Source: Neonectria sp. B-13
Lineage: Eukaryota; Ascomycota; Sordariomycetes; Hypocreales; Nectriaceae
Assembly (NCBI GenBank): GCA_002682825.1
Contig: NOKP01000001.1
Location: 4,157,296 to 4,221,295, forward strand
DNA: 64,000 bases
Direction: 5' to 3'
Positions within the stretch are counted from its first letter, which is position 1. The number at the start of each line of letters is the position of its first letter. Of this stretch, positions 19,240 through 30,340 are shown in pieces. A model generated the notes under the pieces. The model saw nothing but the letters and a program-made list of their open reading frames with translations, did no database searches and was not told where the DNA came from. A program made the translations under genes and the position numbers.

Positions 19240-22200
19240 ATGCGCTCACAACTTGCGAAGTACATCCCTGCGGGATCCATTACAATCACTAAGAATGAAT
19301 GCAATTTTAAACCGGATTCCTGGCACCTGGAGGAGCTCCGAAGCTGGAGAGTGCTCTCATTACCTGAAGACCCGCCATCTGATCTCGACATCAAACATCA
19401 GCTTCTCCACCCAAGCTTGCGAGACCAATTGCTCGATACACCCCTGATTCGTCCATATGCGCGTCTGTTCCATGCAGCCTGGATCCAGCTTGAATTCAAA
19501 ATCAATCATGCAGATGACGACCTGGGCACCATCAGGGTGTACTTGCTCCCAGATGATGTCGACCGCAGTACAGTGGACCGCTTGGATCCTGGCCTGATGA
19601 AGACACGGCAGCTTATTCTCAGCAGCCTCAATTATTCAAAAGAAGCATGGAATGGAGACCCTCAGCCTCCCTTTTTGAGCAGCCCGCCTTTCGTTGAAGA
19701 TTTAATCCAGGATGACGATGCAGAAGTGTCACTACTACAGCTCTTCAACGAAATCCCATCTCCTTGCCCAACCCCCGAAGTCGTGTCTGAGCAACATTCA
19801 CAAAGTGTCATGTACTCTCTCTTGGATAGTAGGGTTCCAGGACTCCGAACAAAGCTACATGGGTACCAAAGACGATCGGCCGCCTTGATGTTACAGAAAG
19901 AGATTTCGCCGGGGAATGTGCTCGACCCTCGCTTACTCCACGTCCGTGACCAGCAAGGCTCAAGCTGGTACCTCGATGCAGTTGCAGGTACGGTTCTTTT
20001 GGAACCCCGCTACTACGATGGGGTCTCCGGTGGTATCTTGGCTGAAGAGATGGGCTCTGGCAAGACTATCATCTGCTTGGCACTGATTCTAGCTACGAGA
20101 GACCTCCCTACGCAACCGCCGGAGCATTATCGTGCCGGAGAACTGCCCTTGAGGAAGCGGATTGGGTCCCTTGCTGATATGGCTGCATCCTGTGCAACGA
20201 GGAACTCTGTCCCATGGAAGCCCTACTTCGATCTTTACAAGGAGCAACTTGGCGAAGAATTCAGCCATTGCATCGAAGCTCTCGAAAGAAACTCGGGCTA
20301 CTATTTCCTCCCTGCACCAGCACCCAAGCGTGTTGGGCGACGCCATGCTCGTCCCACTGTACCGCCAAAGAAGATTTACCTGAGCTCAGGTAGTATTGTG
20401 GTGGTGCCAAACAACCTTTTGGCTCAATGGAAACAAGAGATCCGCAAACATACGGACAGCCTTGAAGTCCTTATTGTGGCCAAGGACGATCCTATCCCAT
20501 CCTCAGAAGCCCTCTTAAAGTGCGATCTGATTCTCTTCTCCCAAACACGCTTTGAGAGACTGGCCAAGCAAGACGACGTCGGTCAAAGGACCTTGTCACA
20601 AATCCACTTCAAACGTTGCATTGTGGATGAAGGCCATAAATTGGGCAACTCCAGAATCAGTAACAGAAGTAACCTTCTCATGGCCCTAGATTCTTTACAC
20701 ATTTCGTCCCGCTGGATTGTGACGGGAACACCGTCGCAAGGCTTGTTTGGAACCGACATCTCCGCCACCGACACATCTTCTCAGGATAATCCAGATTTAC
20801 CACCTAACGCCGGAAGCACTGGCGATAGTAGTGGATCGATTATCGAGATGGAAAGAAAGGACTTGGAGAGGATTGGATCCATCGCTGCTCTCTACCTGAA
20901 GGTACGTCCGTGGGCTAATACGACAATGGACGCTGGTGACACAAAGGCAAACTGGTCTGTCTATTTGATGTTGCCCAAACACAATTCAAAAAGCCATGGC
21001 CGCTGGGACTGCCTCAGATCAACGGTCAACTCGCTCATGGTTCGGCATCGGCGCGACGAAGTGATGGATCTTCTGCCGCCTGTGGACGAGAGAGTGGTGG
21101 TTCTGGATGGATCATATCAAGATCAACTTTCATTGAACATTTTCTCAATGATGATCATTTTCAACGCCGTTCAGTCCCAACGAACAGACATGGATTACTT
21201 TTTCCATCCGAAACAAAGGCGGAGTTTGTTGCAGATTGTGCACAATTTGAAGCAAGCAAGTTTCTTTGGAGGCTCATTCTTCTCGTCTGATGTGATATCA
21301 AAGGCTGTCAAGACTGCTGAAGATTTCTTGCGTGACAACAAAGTTCCAATAAGTGCAGAGGACCGGCAACTCCTCGATCAGGCCATTGCGATCGGCCATG
21401 TGGCCACAAGCAACAAGCTCAGAAACCTCAGCAACCAATTCCATGAAATTCCAGTCTCTGCTCATGATTTCCCAGATGTTTTTGGCCAATCGTGGTCTCT
21501 TGACGGCGAATCGGAGGAAATCATATGCAGTTCAGCGAGCATGATTTCAGCTCTCCAGAAGCTCGTCTCCAAAGCAGCTAAAGAGCCCGAGCAACTCAAC
21601 TCTCTTCTGAACGGCCGCCTGATCCAGGAGGGAATTGCCGAAAGAGAACGGATCCTGGTATCGCAATCTACTGAGAAACCTGCATCGGGGGAAAAGTCTT
21701 CGCAGACGTTGGCTGGCAACACAAAACTTGGCGATGAGAGCCACAGGAAGATACGCTCCCATGGGGCTAACGGCATCAAACCAAGCGAAGGGGTGCCTGC
21801 TGATATCTTCCTCGGCCCACTCGGATCAGTCACGATCAATTCAACTGCGTCTTCGAAACTGTCATACTTGATAGACAGTATTGTCAAGTACCAAGACGAG
21901 GAAAAAATAATCGTCTTCTACGAGAATGACAACGCTGCATGGTATCTTGCGAGTATGCTTGATGTCGTAAGTCATGGTCCCTTCTCTTCACCAAGGAAGT
22001 ATATCTGACAATAACAGCTTCAAATTGAGCATCTCATCTACGCCAAGGGCCTAACTACCGAACGTAGGGCGCAATATGTGAACACATTTCATCATAACCC
22101 AAGCTTCAGGTACTTCCTCGACCACCAATTTAACATTGATAGTTGAAGTTAACGTTTATCCTTAGGGTCCTTCTCATGGATATTTCCCAAGCCGCTTTCG

Positions 22201-22781
22201 GACTGGATATGAGAGAGGCGTCGAGAATATACTTCATCAATCCGGTACTCAACCCTCAAGTTGAGGCACAAGCTATCGCGCGTGTTCGTCGTATCAGCCA
22301 ACAGAAGCCAGTTTCGGTCGAGACGCTGGTCCTGAAGAACAGCATCGAGGAAGTGATACTCGAGCGTAAATTGCACATGTCACAAGCCGAGCATCGACAG
22401 GTGAAATCGATCCTGGACATTCGGCCCATTTACGACTGGATCAGGAACGCCAAGATCATTTCACTGCCCGAAGACAAAAGTGACAAGTTGAGCCAGCTGA
22501 CTGCACTGAATGCGCCTCAATACGTGTTTGGAAGAGGCTTTGGCCACACCATGCACCCGGATGACGGTATCATACTGGATGATTCAGGTGAAACCAAGAG
22601 TGGTGTGGTGGAGTCATCTGAGTCTCGTCAGGTCATTGCCTTGAAACGGGCGCACGACTCTGGCCCTGGTGGTGAGAGTGAATTGCAAACCGGAGTCAAT
22701 GGCCTGTCACTGAACAAGGGAGACTCGACCGCGCGTCCTGCGAGAAGAGTGCGGTTCACTGCTGATTCGGACGAAGAGTAA
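19240..22781 (+). CDS. SNF2-family DNA-dependent ATPase (Rad5/Rad16-like helicase fold)
   Basis: Chromatin- or repair-related DNA translocase; exact subfamily not fixed. Exons 19240-21966, 22018-22109 and 22166-22781 join to 1144 aa. Lobe 1 begins at HGYQRRSAALMLQKE (about 207), with Walker A ILAEEMGSGKT (GSGKT at 272-276), SGSIVVVPNNLLAQW (motif Ia) and a DEGH box at 463-466, followed by RWIVTGTPSQGL (motif III). Lobe 2 has KIIVFYEND, then after the introns LLMDISQAAFGLDMREASRIYFINP and QAIARVRRISQQKPVSVETL near 975-995, keeping the arginine-finger pattern. No RING finger is visible between the lobes, unlike Rad5/Rad16/HLTF, so ligase activity is not indicated. The first in-frame ATG is 19240; the true start may lie in an upstream exon. 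Confidence 0.85.
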
Positions 22782-24086
22782 AGTGCTGCGGTCACCGAGT
22801 CGCCGTCATTACGCAGGCGCCAAGACATGTGACTTGGATGGGGGCGATGCGCTGGATGAAGGCGTAGAATGGAAACAAGAAACACGTTTCCCATAGACCT
22901 CGGGACGTGAAGAAGGTTCAAGGTTGTTTTGAATGCCCATGTTTTCTAGAATTATTGCGCGAGACCATACTATAGGCAACGACACTATACTATCAAGCAA
23001 GAATGCATGGTTAGGCCTGGGTCTCGTACCTGAAACCAAGGACTGTTTCCGACCAAAAGACTGCACAACCCCAACTACGGGGGAATTGCGAATGCTCACT
23101 TGGAGAGTTGGTTGCTGCGGGTTACTTACTCTGCACTCTAGACCGCAGTAAACAGTACATAGACTAGTACCCAACGTGGTTTCGAGTTGTGAGGCAGAGA
23201 TACTGCCATGGGCTTTGGTTCACTACAACAGATCGTTCAGATGCGGGAGCTGACTCTTGACGTCATCAAAACAATATAAGTTGGCTTGTTTATCATTGAT
23301 TGTTGTTCGGAAAGATGATGCCAGTCAAATGACCAGCAACCAGCGATGAGATGACAGCCGCTGCCAAGGCAGTGACTAGTTCGAGCAAATGCATGGCTGG
23401 GGAACCATGTTATGCATCACCTGGGTGCCATGAGGCGAATTTCGAAACGGACTATTTCCTCCGAGAGCGATGCTAAAGATGAGGATACGCACTTTGAGAC
23501 GACCATGACCCGCAGGCGAGTCCAACAGCACCGGACGGCCGGGAGCAGGCTGTTACCCAGCTGAGGCAAGAAAGTGGAAGCACAGGGGATGAGAGTGAAG
23601 CATTGAGCGAATCTCGGTATAAGTCATCCAGGGCTTGGACTTGTGCGTGCGAGGATTTCAGAGGAGAGTGGATACTACGTAAGACCGGGGGGGAAGATTG
23701 GTTACTGGGCACGCGGCCGAGTGCCATAATGACCAGGATCTTGGATGTTTCACGGGGACTGGGGAATCTCGGCGGTGCGTTTCTGCTTGGCAATTGTGCT
23801 CTGTCGGGTCAGGATGAGGTGCTGGTATCTGGCGGGCGGTATGCCGGGAAAGGGAAAGGCTTCGGAGGTGCTGGCGGTCCCCCTGCTCCGATCTCTGCAA
23901 GGCCAACAACCGGGGCGGCTAGGATCTAGGACCTGGCGGGGAGAGAGAGGATGTGGAGATGGGTGGGAAGCGGCACAGTGTGGACAGTAGACGGATAGCT
24001 TGTTGCGTAGTTAGTCGGGAGGAAGAGGAATAGATGACCAGTTCATCAACAAAGAACCAACAACAAAAGCAAAGGAACTTGGGGAG

Positions 24087-24123
24087 GATGACGGGATGAC
24101 GGGATGATGGGATGACGGATGAG
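24087..24123. repeat. Short tandem repeat of GATGACGG-like units
   Basis: Four imperfect 8-9-base units built on GATGACGGG in the intergenic region upstream of the F-box gene. Confidence 0.8.
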
Positions 24124-25203
24124 GAGCAGCAAGCAAGGTGTGTGTTCAAGCTGGATCCAGCATCCGTGGTAGCCGCTGCGGCGGCGCCCCAAAATCCTTC
24201 GGTTGGATCCACGCCCCCCCAACCTGGGCAAAGTGAGTTCAATGAGTTGCGGCTCAGAGCGAATGCCGCTTCTCTCATCATCTCGTGAGGGTCTGGTGAC
24301 CGACCCGCTGCTATATATGTACGAACATGCAGGCATTGGCATGGCGGCATGGGTGCTTTGGTGGGCTTCCTGCTGGTACCTATTTTTGAACTCCCGCAGG
24401 CAGTTTATTGATAGAATTAATTGGTGGTGATTTTGATCGTGCGCACTTCACCGTGAATGGCCCGTCATTTCGAACCTTGAAGTATTCGCACATTGGACAG
24501 TTTGGTGGTTGACGTCGAATTGATACCGAGTGAGATGCTGTGTAGAGCCCAATGCCTTAAGTACAGCTAGGTACGGGTAGTAGGTTGGGGAGCTTGCCCC
24601 GGTTTCAAACCTCAAACCTGTCAAGCCTGAGGTGTCAATGTTTATCACCCCTCCCTCCCACTCCCACTCCGCTCGCACCTGTACACACAGCAAGCAGTCC
24701 AAAACACCTCACCAGCAGGGAACCTTGACATGTCTCTTGGCCCAGCAGCGGAGTCCCATTGGCTGCTCCGCCCCCCGACAGAAAAGATGGGCAAGGCGTC
24801 CTGTTTCTGCTGCTTGGATGCAGTGGGCAGGGTAATTTCCAAGCCCGCATGAATCCAACTTACCTACTTATTAAGCCTGTGGGCACTTGGATTCGATTCC
24901 CTCGCAGAGAGAGCTAAGTCGGTCTGAACGAACACCATTTACGGAGGAGGACAAGGACGAGCCCCAAAACGCACGAGACCGACGAGAAAAGAGAAGAAGC
25001 CTCATCAGAGAATCGCCGTCGTCACCAGAGACTCCCCATCGCTTGCTTGACCATTTTCTGCGGGACCGCCTCCCATCTCCCATCTCCCGTTCTATCGTCC
25101 ACCGACACACGCCTGCATGTCTGACCTGCTCCAACGCCACAGCCCATCAATCGAAGCAGAGGCCGCGTTTCATTGACTGCTGCGAACGAGGTTGGGTCCG
25201 TCT

Positions 25204-25230
25204 CCTTGCTGTTCCTTGCTGTTCCTTGCT
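25204..25230. repeat. Tandem 10-base repeat CCTTGCTGTT
   Basis: Two full units and a seven-base partial third unit in the CT-rich leader region of the F-box gene. Confidence 0.8.
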
Positions 25231-25840
25231 TCGACTTGTCTTGGCTTGGGCACTCACCGTTTCGCCTTCTTCTTTATTTTCTTGCTGTTCCTCTTTCTTT
25301 CTTTCTCTTCTCCTTCTCATCGTCCGAGATCCGAAATCAACCTCGCTGCTTGGTCTCCATCCATTTTAATTCATTTCTATTCCCGGACTGCATGACGCCC
25401 ACCAAAACCCCCCTTCCGGCCTGGTAGCTGGGACACGACACGAACCCTCGGTTTGTCGATCTCGACTGAACATATTGAATATTGCGTATTGAATATTTTG
25501 CCGGCACACCATTCGAAGACAAATCGCAACCCGGTCCGTCCACCGCGCGTCCACCCCGTCGCTCCACCTCCACCGAATTGACCTGAGTAGCCGTGTCCGT
25601 GTCGTCGGTTTAGCCACAGGGGTCAGTCGGTCGGTCGACTGGTCAACTCGTCCTCATCCTCGTTCTCCAACAAGCCAACAAGGGATCATTATCAGCAAAA
25701 AAGACTGATTGGGTGACTTGGCAATTCTTGGGTTTCGACCTTTGCCTTGTGAGCGTGGAACGCCGCCCTCATTACGCCTCCCTCCCATATTTGTTTCATC
25801 ATACCTGGTCATCACCACTACCATCACCATCACCACCGCC

Positions 25841-28800
25841 ATGTTTGAGGTGGATCATAACCACCATGGGAAAGAGTTCAAGCGCTTCTTCTCCCCGGGC
25901 CGCAGCTCCATGACTGCCGTTGACGATAAGCGTGCTGAGGCCTTTCGTCGACATGTATGGGCTGTCACCATGATCGACGAAGACCCCTTGTCAGGCAACG
26001 TGAACCGACACTCCACGGGCCTTGCGTAAGTCATTGAGCTTTTTTTTCGTCGTCTTGCACCTCCTCCTCTTATTCCCCCTCTTATTAGTCGATCTATCCA
26101 ACTCTGGTCATCTACTAGTAGGGGACGGATCCATTCATCCCGCGCGCGAGCACTGGTTTGGTTCCTACTAGTCAGTCTCCCTTCTGCACATCAACCCGAA
26201 GAGGGCCCATCTGAATGAACCACCCGTCTCCTGTTATTATCCCTTGTCCCCTCTTCTCTTCCTTCACCCTTCCCCCCTCGTCAATACAGAGCCCCCTCGA
26301 ACACTACTGTACGTCTGTACGTTGTGCACCTTTTGACAACCCACCCCCTGACTGTTGCTGGCGAGAATCAGCCAAGTGTGTTGCTGTGTGTGCCTCGTAG
26401 GCTACCACGCCACTGGAAACAACGGCGTCTCGCTCTCTTCCTCCCCCAATGTCTCAGCCTCAGCTCCCGCAAAGCGCATCACCATCCCTCCACAGAATTA
26501 GCCAACAAGAAGCTCGAGCGTGTTCCGTAGCGCCTTTTTGGGCCTTTGGTTCACGGCGTGCTGCATTGGTTTGATTACCCGCCCACAATTTCCCCTTTGT
26601 GGCGCCTTCAAGGTGCCTGGCAGCCTCGCGCTACTCGGCGCCAAGAGATCAGCTCTTTATCCTGGAACTTGCGAAGACGTCAGAAGGGTTCTAGACGGAG
26701 TGACTCGAAGCCGAGTGTGCCTAGCCTGACGCCTAGAGCTGTTACTACATTGGCAGTTTACGATTCCTATTCGTACTAATTGCGTTGTTGTTCCCCAGTC
26801 TCTCCTCCCATTTATTTTCTTTCCAAAAGGATTCCGTCTTTTTTTCTGGCTGACCGTTGAAATTATTGCGTTGTTAGACGTCCAGCAGGGCCTAATAAGC
26901 TGAGATCGAAGAGACGAGCATCCGCCCACGGTGCGCTCGTATCCTCAACAGTGCTACCATCACAGCCCACGACGCCGCAGGTGGAAGAGAAACCGCACAA
27001 GAACGAGCCGAAAATGGAATCGACCATGAAAGGACCTACAGTCACCGTCCAACCAATGCATCCGTCATCCTTCGGATCAATGACGGATCTGTATCCAGTC
27101 AGGGAGGACTCCGTCGAAGGCTTCCTATCAAGAGCCGAGGTCACACCTACGCGGCAACATGCCCCTCGATCATCGTCTTATCCGACTTATTCCATCTATC
27201 CCGAGCTGAACGCGCCCGTTTCCGACACAACCCAGTCAACTGAGTCGCTGCCAACGGCGAGGCTGAACCGACCGCGCAAACTTTCCAACACCTCGACCCC
27301 CAACATCTCGAGCATTTACTCTAAAGAGACTATGGCCATGGGCTCCGGCCGGCGGACGGCTTCCTGGGGTGGTAAGACGAGTTTCGAGTCTGCTGAGTCC
27401 ACGGCAAAATGGAGGCCCGAGTACCTCTACCAGCGACCCATGCCGATCAAAAGACAGGCGCCTGTCCGTCCAACCCTCCAGCCAAACGAGCTGTTCGCCG
27501 TGCTGCCTGGTGAAGTCTTGGGCCTCATCTTGGCCAAGCTGCGGAATCTTCACCTCGGGCCCGGGAATGACAGTTGCGCAACCTGCTGGATGCGGGACGT
27601 GTGCAACGTGAGCGTGGCCTCACGGAAGTGGTACAAGAGTGCTCGCATAGCCCTGTAAGTCTGGTCTGTCCGTCGTATGGGCGGGAGAAGATGGGCTTCT
27701 CGAATTTGTTGCGTGGCGTCGAGCTAACGACCCTGGTCCAGGTATGATGACATTCAGCTAGTCGGGGCGGATTCAGCAGCACACAAGAAGAAGTACAAGC
27801 TGAACCAAGGCGCCCGAGTCAGGATACTGCGGCGCTCGCTGCGTGCGAATCCCCAACTTGCCGCTATTGTCCGCGTGTTGAAGGTGCCCGCGCCGGAGCT
27901 GCCGGTCAAAGGAAGCAATGTCGCCGACTACGACGACTTGGTTGCCTCGCTCGTCATGGCCTGCCCCAATCTCGAGAGCTTGTCGGGCCCCACGACAACC
28001 TACGATCACTCCTTCAAGAAGATCTTTCATGCGCTGTCAACAAGACCCAAACTCAAGCAAATGAGCTGGCTAGTCCATGCTTCACCGCACCAGAAGCACC
28101 AGCGGATCCACTCTAGCACGCAACAGCTCGGCTTGGTAATGCCGGGAGAGCTGATGCGGTTTCAGGAGATCGCCTTCTTGAACCATCATGACAACTGGGC
28201 ACATCTCGAGTCTCTCACTATCCACTGCCTCCCGGGAGCTGCTCTCGCGCCTGAAAACCTCCTTACGACGGCGTTTAAGTACCTGCCTTCCCTCAAGCAC
28301 CTACACCTCTGCAACATCCCCGCCAACGGCTTCACCGACAGCAACCTCCTCGTGCTCCCGGCTCTCCAAACCCTGACGCTCTCTGGTATCACAGGCATCA
28401 CCTCTAATGGCCTCTCGGCCTTCGCTACCCGCGCAAACAGCCTCTCCCTGCGCAAGCTGCACCTACGCCACACCCCCCTGACCTCGCTGCCTGCCCTCGC
28501 CCGTATGTTGTCCAACTTGCGGTCCCTCACCACCTTCTCGCTGGTTCAGGCCTTGTCCCCCGTCATGCCCGAGGAGGACTCTTTCGCACTCTGGATGATG
28601 CCATACCTGGCCTCCAACAATCTCAAGACGCTTCACTGGGACATCACTGCCCACGGTTTGTCTCTCAACGCTGCCGACGACATCCTCTCCCGAAGCATCG
28701 CCGCGGGAGGGTTTCCGGCCCTACGAACACTACGCGTGCTCAACGATCCGGACGGCCTTTTCCAGGATCTCTGCTACCCTGTGGAGCGCATCGACCTCCA

Positions 28801-29350
28801 CATGGACCGGTTCCGCACCCTTGAGCAGCCCCGTGACATACCTGGCTTCACTTTCAATTCGAGCTCCAATAGTAGTCCCATCTCCCCGACGCGATATCTG
28901 TTCAAGTCCTCTAGCAATACCTCGATCGCCTCGGTGCAAATTCCGCAGTCCCCAACCGGCAGCGGCCGTCATCCCCCCTGCACCAACCTACACGCTTCAC
29001 GCCTTACCGCTCAGGCACGCCTCGAGGCGGCGCACTCCCGGCCACGCTTCACCGTCAACATCATTGAAGAAGACGGCACGACGACGGAGACATATTCCAT
29101 GGCAGGCTTCATCGGAACGGCCGGTAGCGTCATCAAGTATCACCTCCTGCCGGACGTAGGGTCCACCGACGAGAAGGGCGGATTGATCGACGTGCGAGAC
29201 CTCGAGGGCGACGGTGGTGAGAGCCTCGCAGGCGGTCGGGAGGGCTGCTTGGGCCGCTGGAACACACAGGAAGGTGTTGTAGCGGATCGAAAGGAGAAGG
29301 AGAAATGGTGGCACACAGAGCGCGGCCGCTGGGCGAAGCTGGCTCTGTAG
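25841..29350 (+). CDS. F-box domain protein with leucine-rich-repeat-like C-terminal region
   Basis: Probable substrate receptor of an SCF ubiquitin ligase. Exons 25841-26025, 26878-27654 and 27742-29350 give 856 aa in consistent phase. Residues 1-260 are Ser/Pro/Thr-rich and probably disordered. An F-box is recognised at about 265-325: PNELFAVLPGEVLGLILAKL, a Cys pair (CATCW), then NVSVASRKWYKSARIALYDD across the exon 2/3 junction. Leucine-rich-like segments follow (LESLTIHCLPGA, LKHLHLCNIPANGF, LQTLTLSGITGI, LRKLHLRHTPLTSLP). The C-terminus has PRFTVNIIEEDGTTTETY and a Trp/Arg-rich end. The first intron is 852 nt, ten times the local norm, and contains coding-like stretches (see findings), so exon 1 usage is less certain than the rest. 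Substrate unknown. Confidence 0.8.
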
Positions 29351-30340
29351 CGAGGGGGGAGAACCCGAAAAACTAAGATGAAACAAAAACAAGAGCAGGA
29401 TACGAACATCTGGCTTTTTGGATATGGGATCTGGGAACTTTTGTGTATTCAACTACTATTTTATGACTTACGGCTGGCATATACACGCGATGACAAAGGC
29501 GGGTTGGGCATGATTTGGAGTTCTCGGATTATTAGGATTACTAAAATTAGTATAGGGGACCAAAGGGCTTCTCTAATCACACTCGCGGTCAATGAGCGTG
29601 AGCAAAAGACAGAATCAACCAAGTGTGCTTGGCATTTTTGCAGTTCCATATTGAATCTCGTCTTGGGCCTGTTTGTAAAGATGCAGTAGCCCGTACTAAT
29701 TTTGTTCAAGGCATCATCACTTGCTGGAACGAGTGTCTAAGTGGGTGTGAAACGAAGGCTGTGTACTACGGCTGATATTTCTCATTCCTTTAAAGTCGAA
29801 TATAGTTAACCTCCCGTTGCATAAGGTATCAAACTGAATGTGATCCAGGACTTGACCAGCAAGTAGTAATCCGGTCTCTAAACCTTGCCTGACAAGATCT
29901 AGCCTAGCGTACATGAGTCGACCTTTAGAGAATATAACACACCCTTGTACAACGAAGATGAACAGAATAAATACGCTGAGTAAATTAAGTTTTTCGTCCA
30001 TCCCAATTAAGTGGACCCCAGTCTATGAAAATCTTCTAATAGCCCTACTACATCTGTGTAGATTTTTTTCATGCTTGGTCGTTAAATTTTTGTAAGTCTC
30101 TCTCCCATATTTCCCTTCCTCCCAAGTATGTATGTGGCACAAAAACTCCGAAATCAGCAAAATTGACGGTCTTCCGAACCATGAAGATCGTAGCCCCAGA
30201 AAGCCCCAGTGAAGACGGGCCATATGATGTGCCGAGACCAGAGACAGCCAACGTCTATCCAGTAGTTGAAGGAAAGTTTTAAAAGAGGCATCCAGAGCAC
30301 TCCGAGATATCCCAAAAGATTGCGCGTCGATGTGATAAAT
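29351..30340. other. AT-rich intergenic region between convergent genes
   Basis: Nearly 1 kb between the 3' ends of the F-box gene and the DUF8004-like gene. The part from about 29500 to 30120 is clearly more AT-rich than its surroundings. No gene, tRNA or recognisable transposon remnant was found by eye. Confidence 0.55.

Larger units (their letters stand above)
22782..25840. other. 3-kb intergenic region and leader of the F-box gene
   Basis: No convincing protein gene. 23.4-24.4 kb holds overlapping open frames on both strands without family resemblance. The last kilobase or so is CT-rich, typical of a long 5' leader. Small repeats lie at 24087-24123 (GATGACGG-type units) and 25204-25230 (CCTTGCTGTT units). 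Confidence 0.55.

Noticed and set aside
23473..23793. 106-codon minus-strand frame in the 22.8-25.8 kb gap
   Set aside because: No resemblance to any family, other frames on both strands overlap it, and there is no splice-consistent extension.
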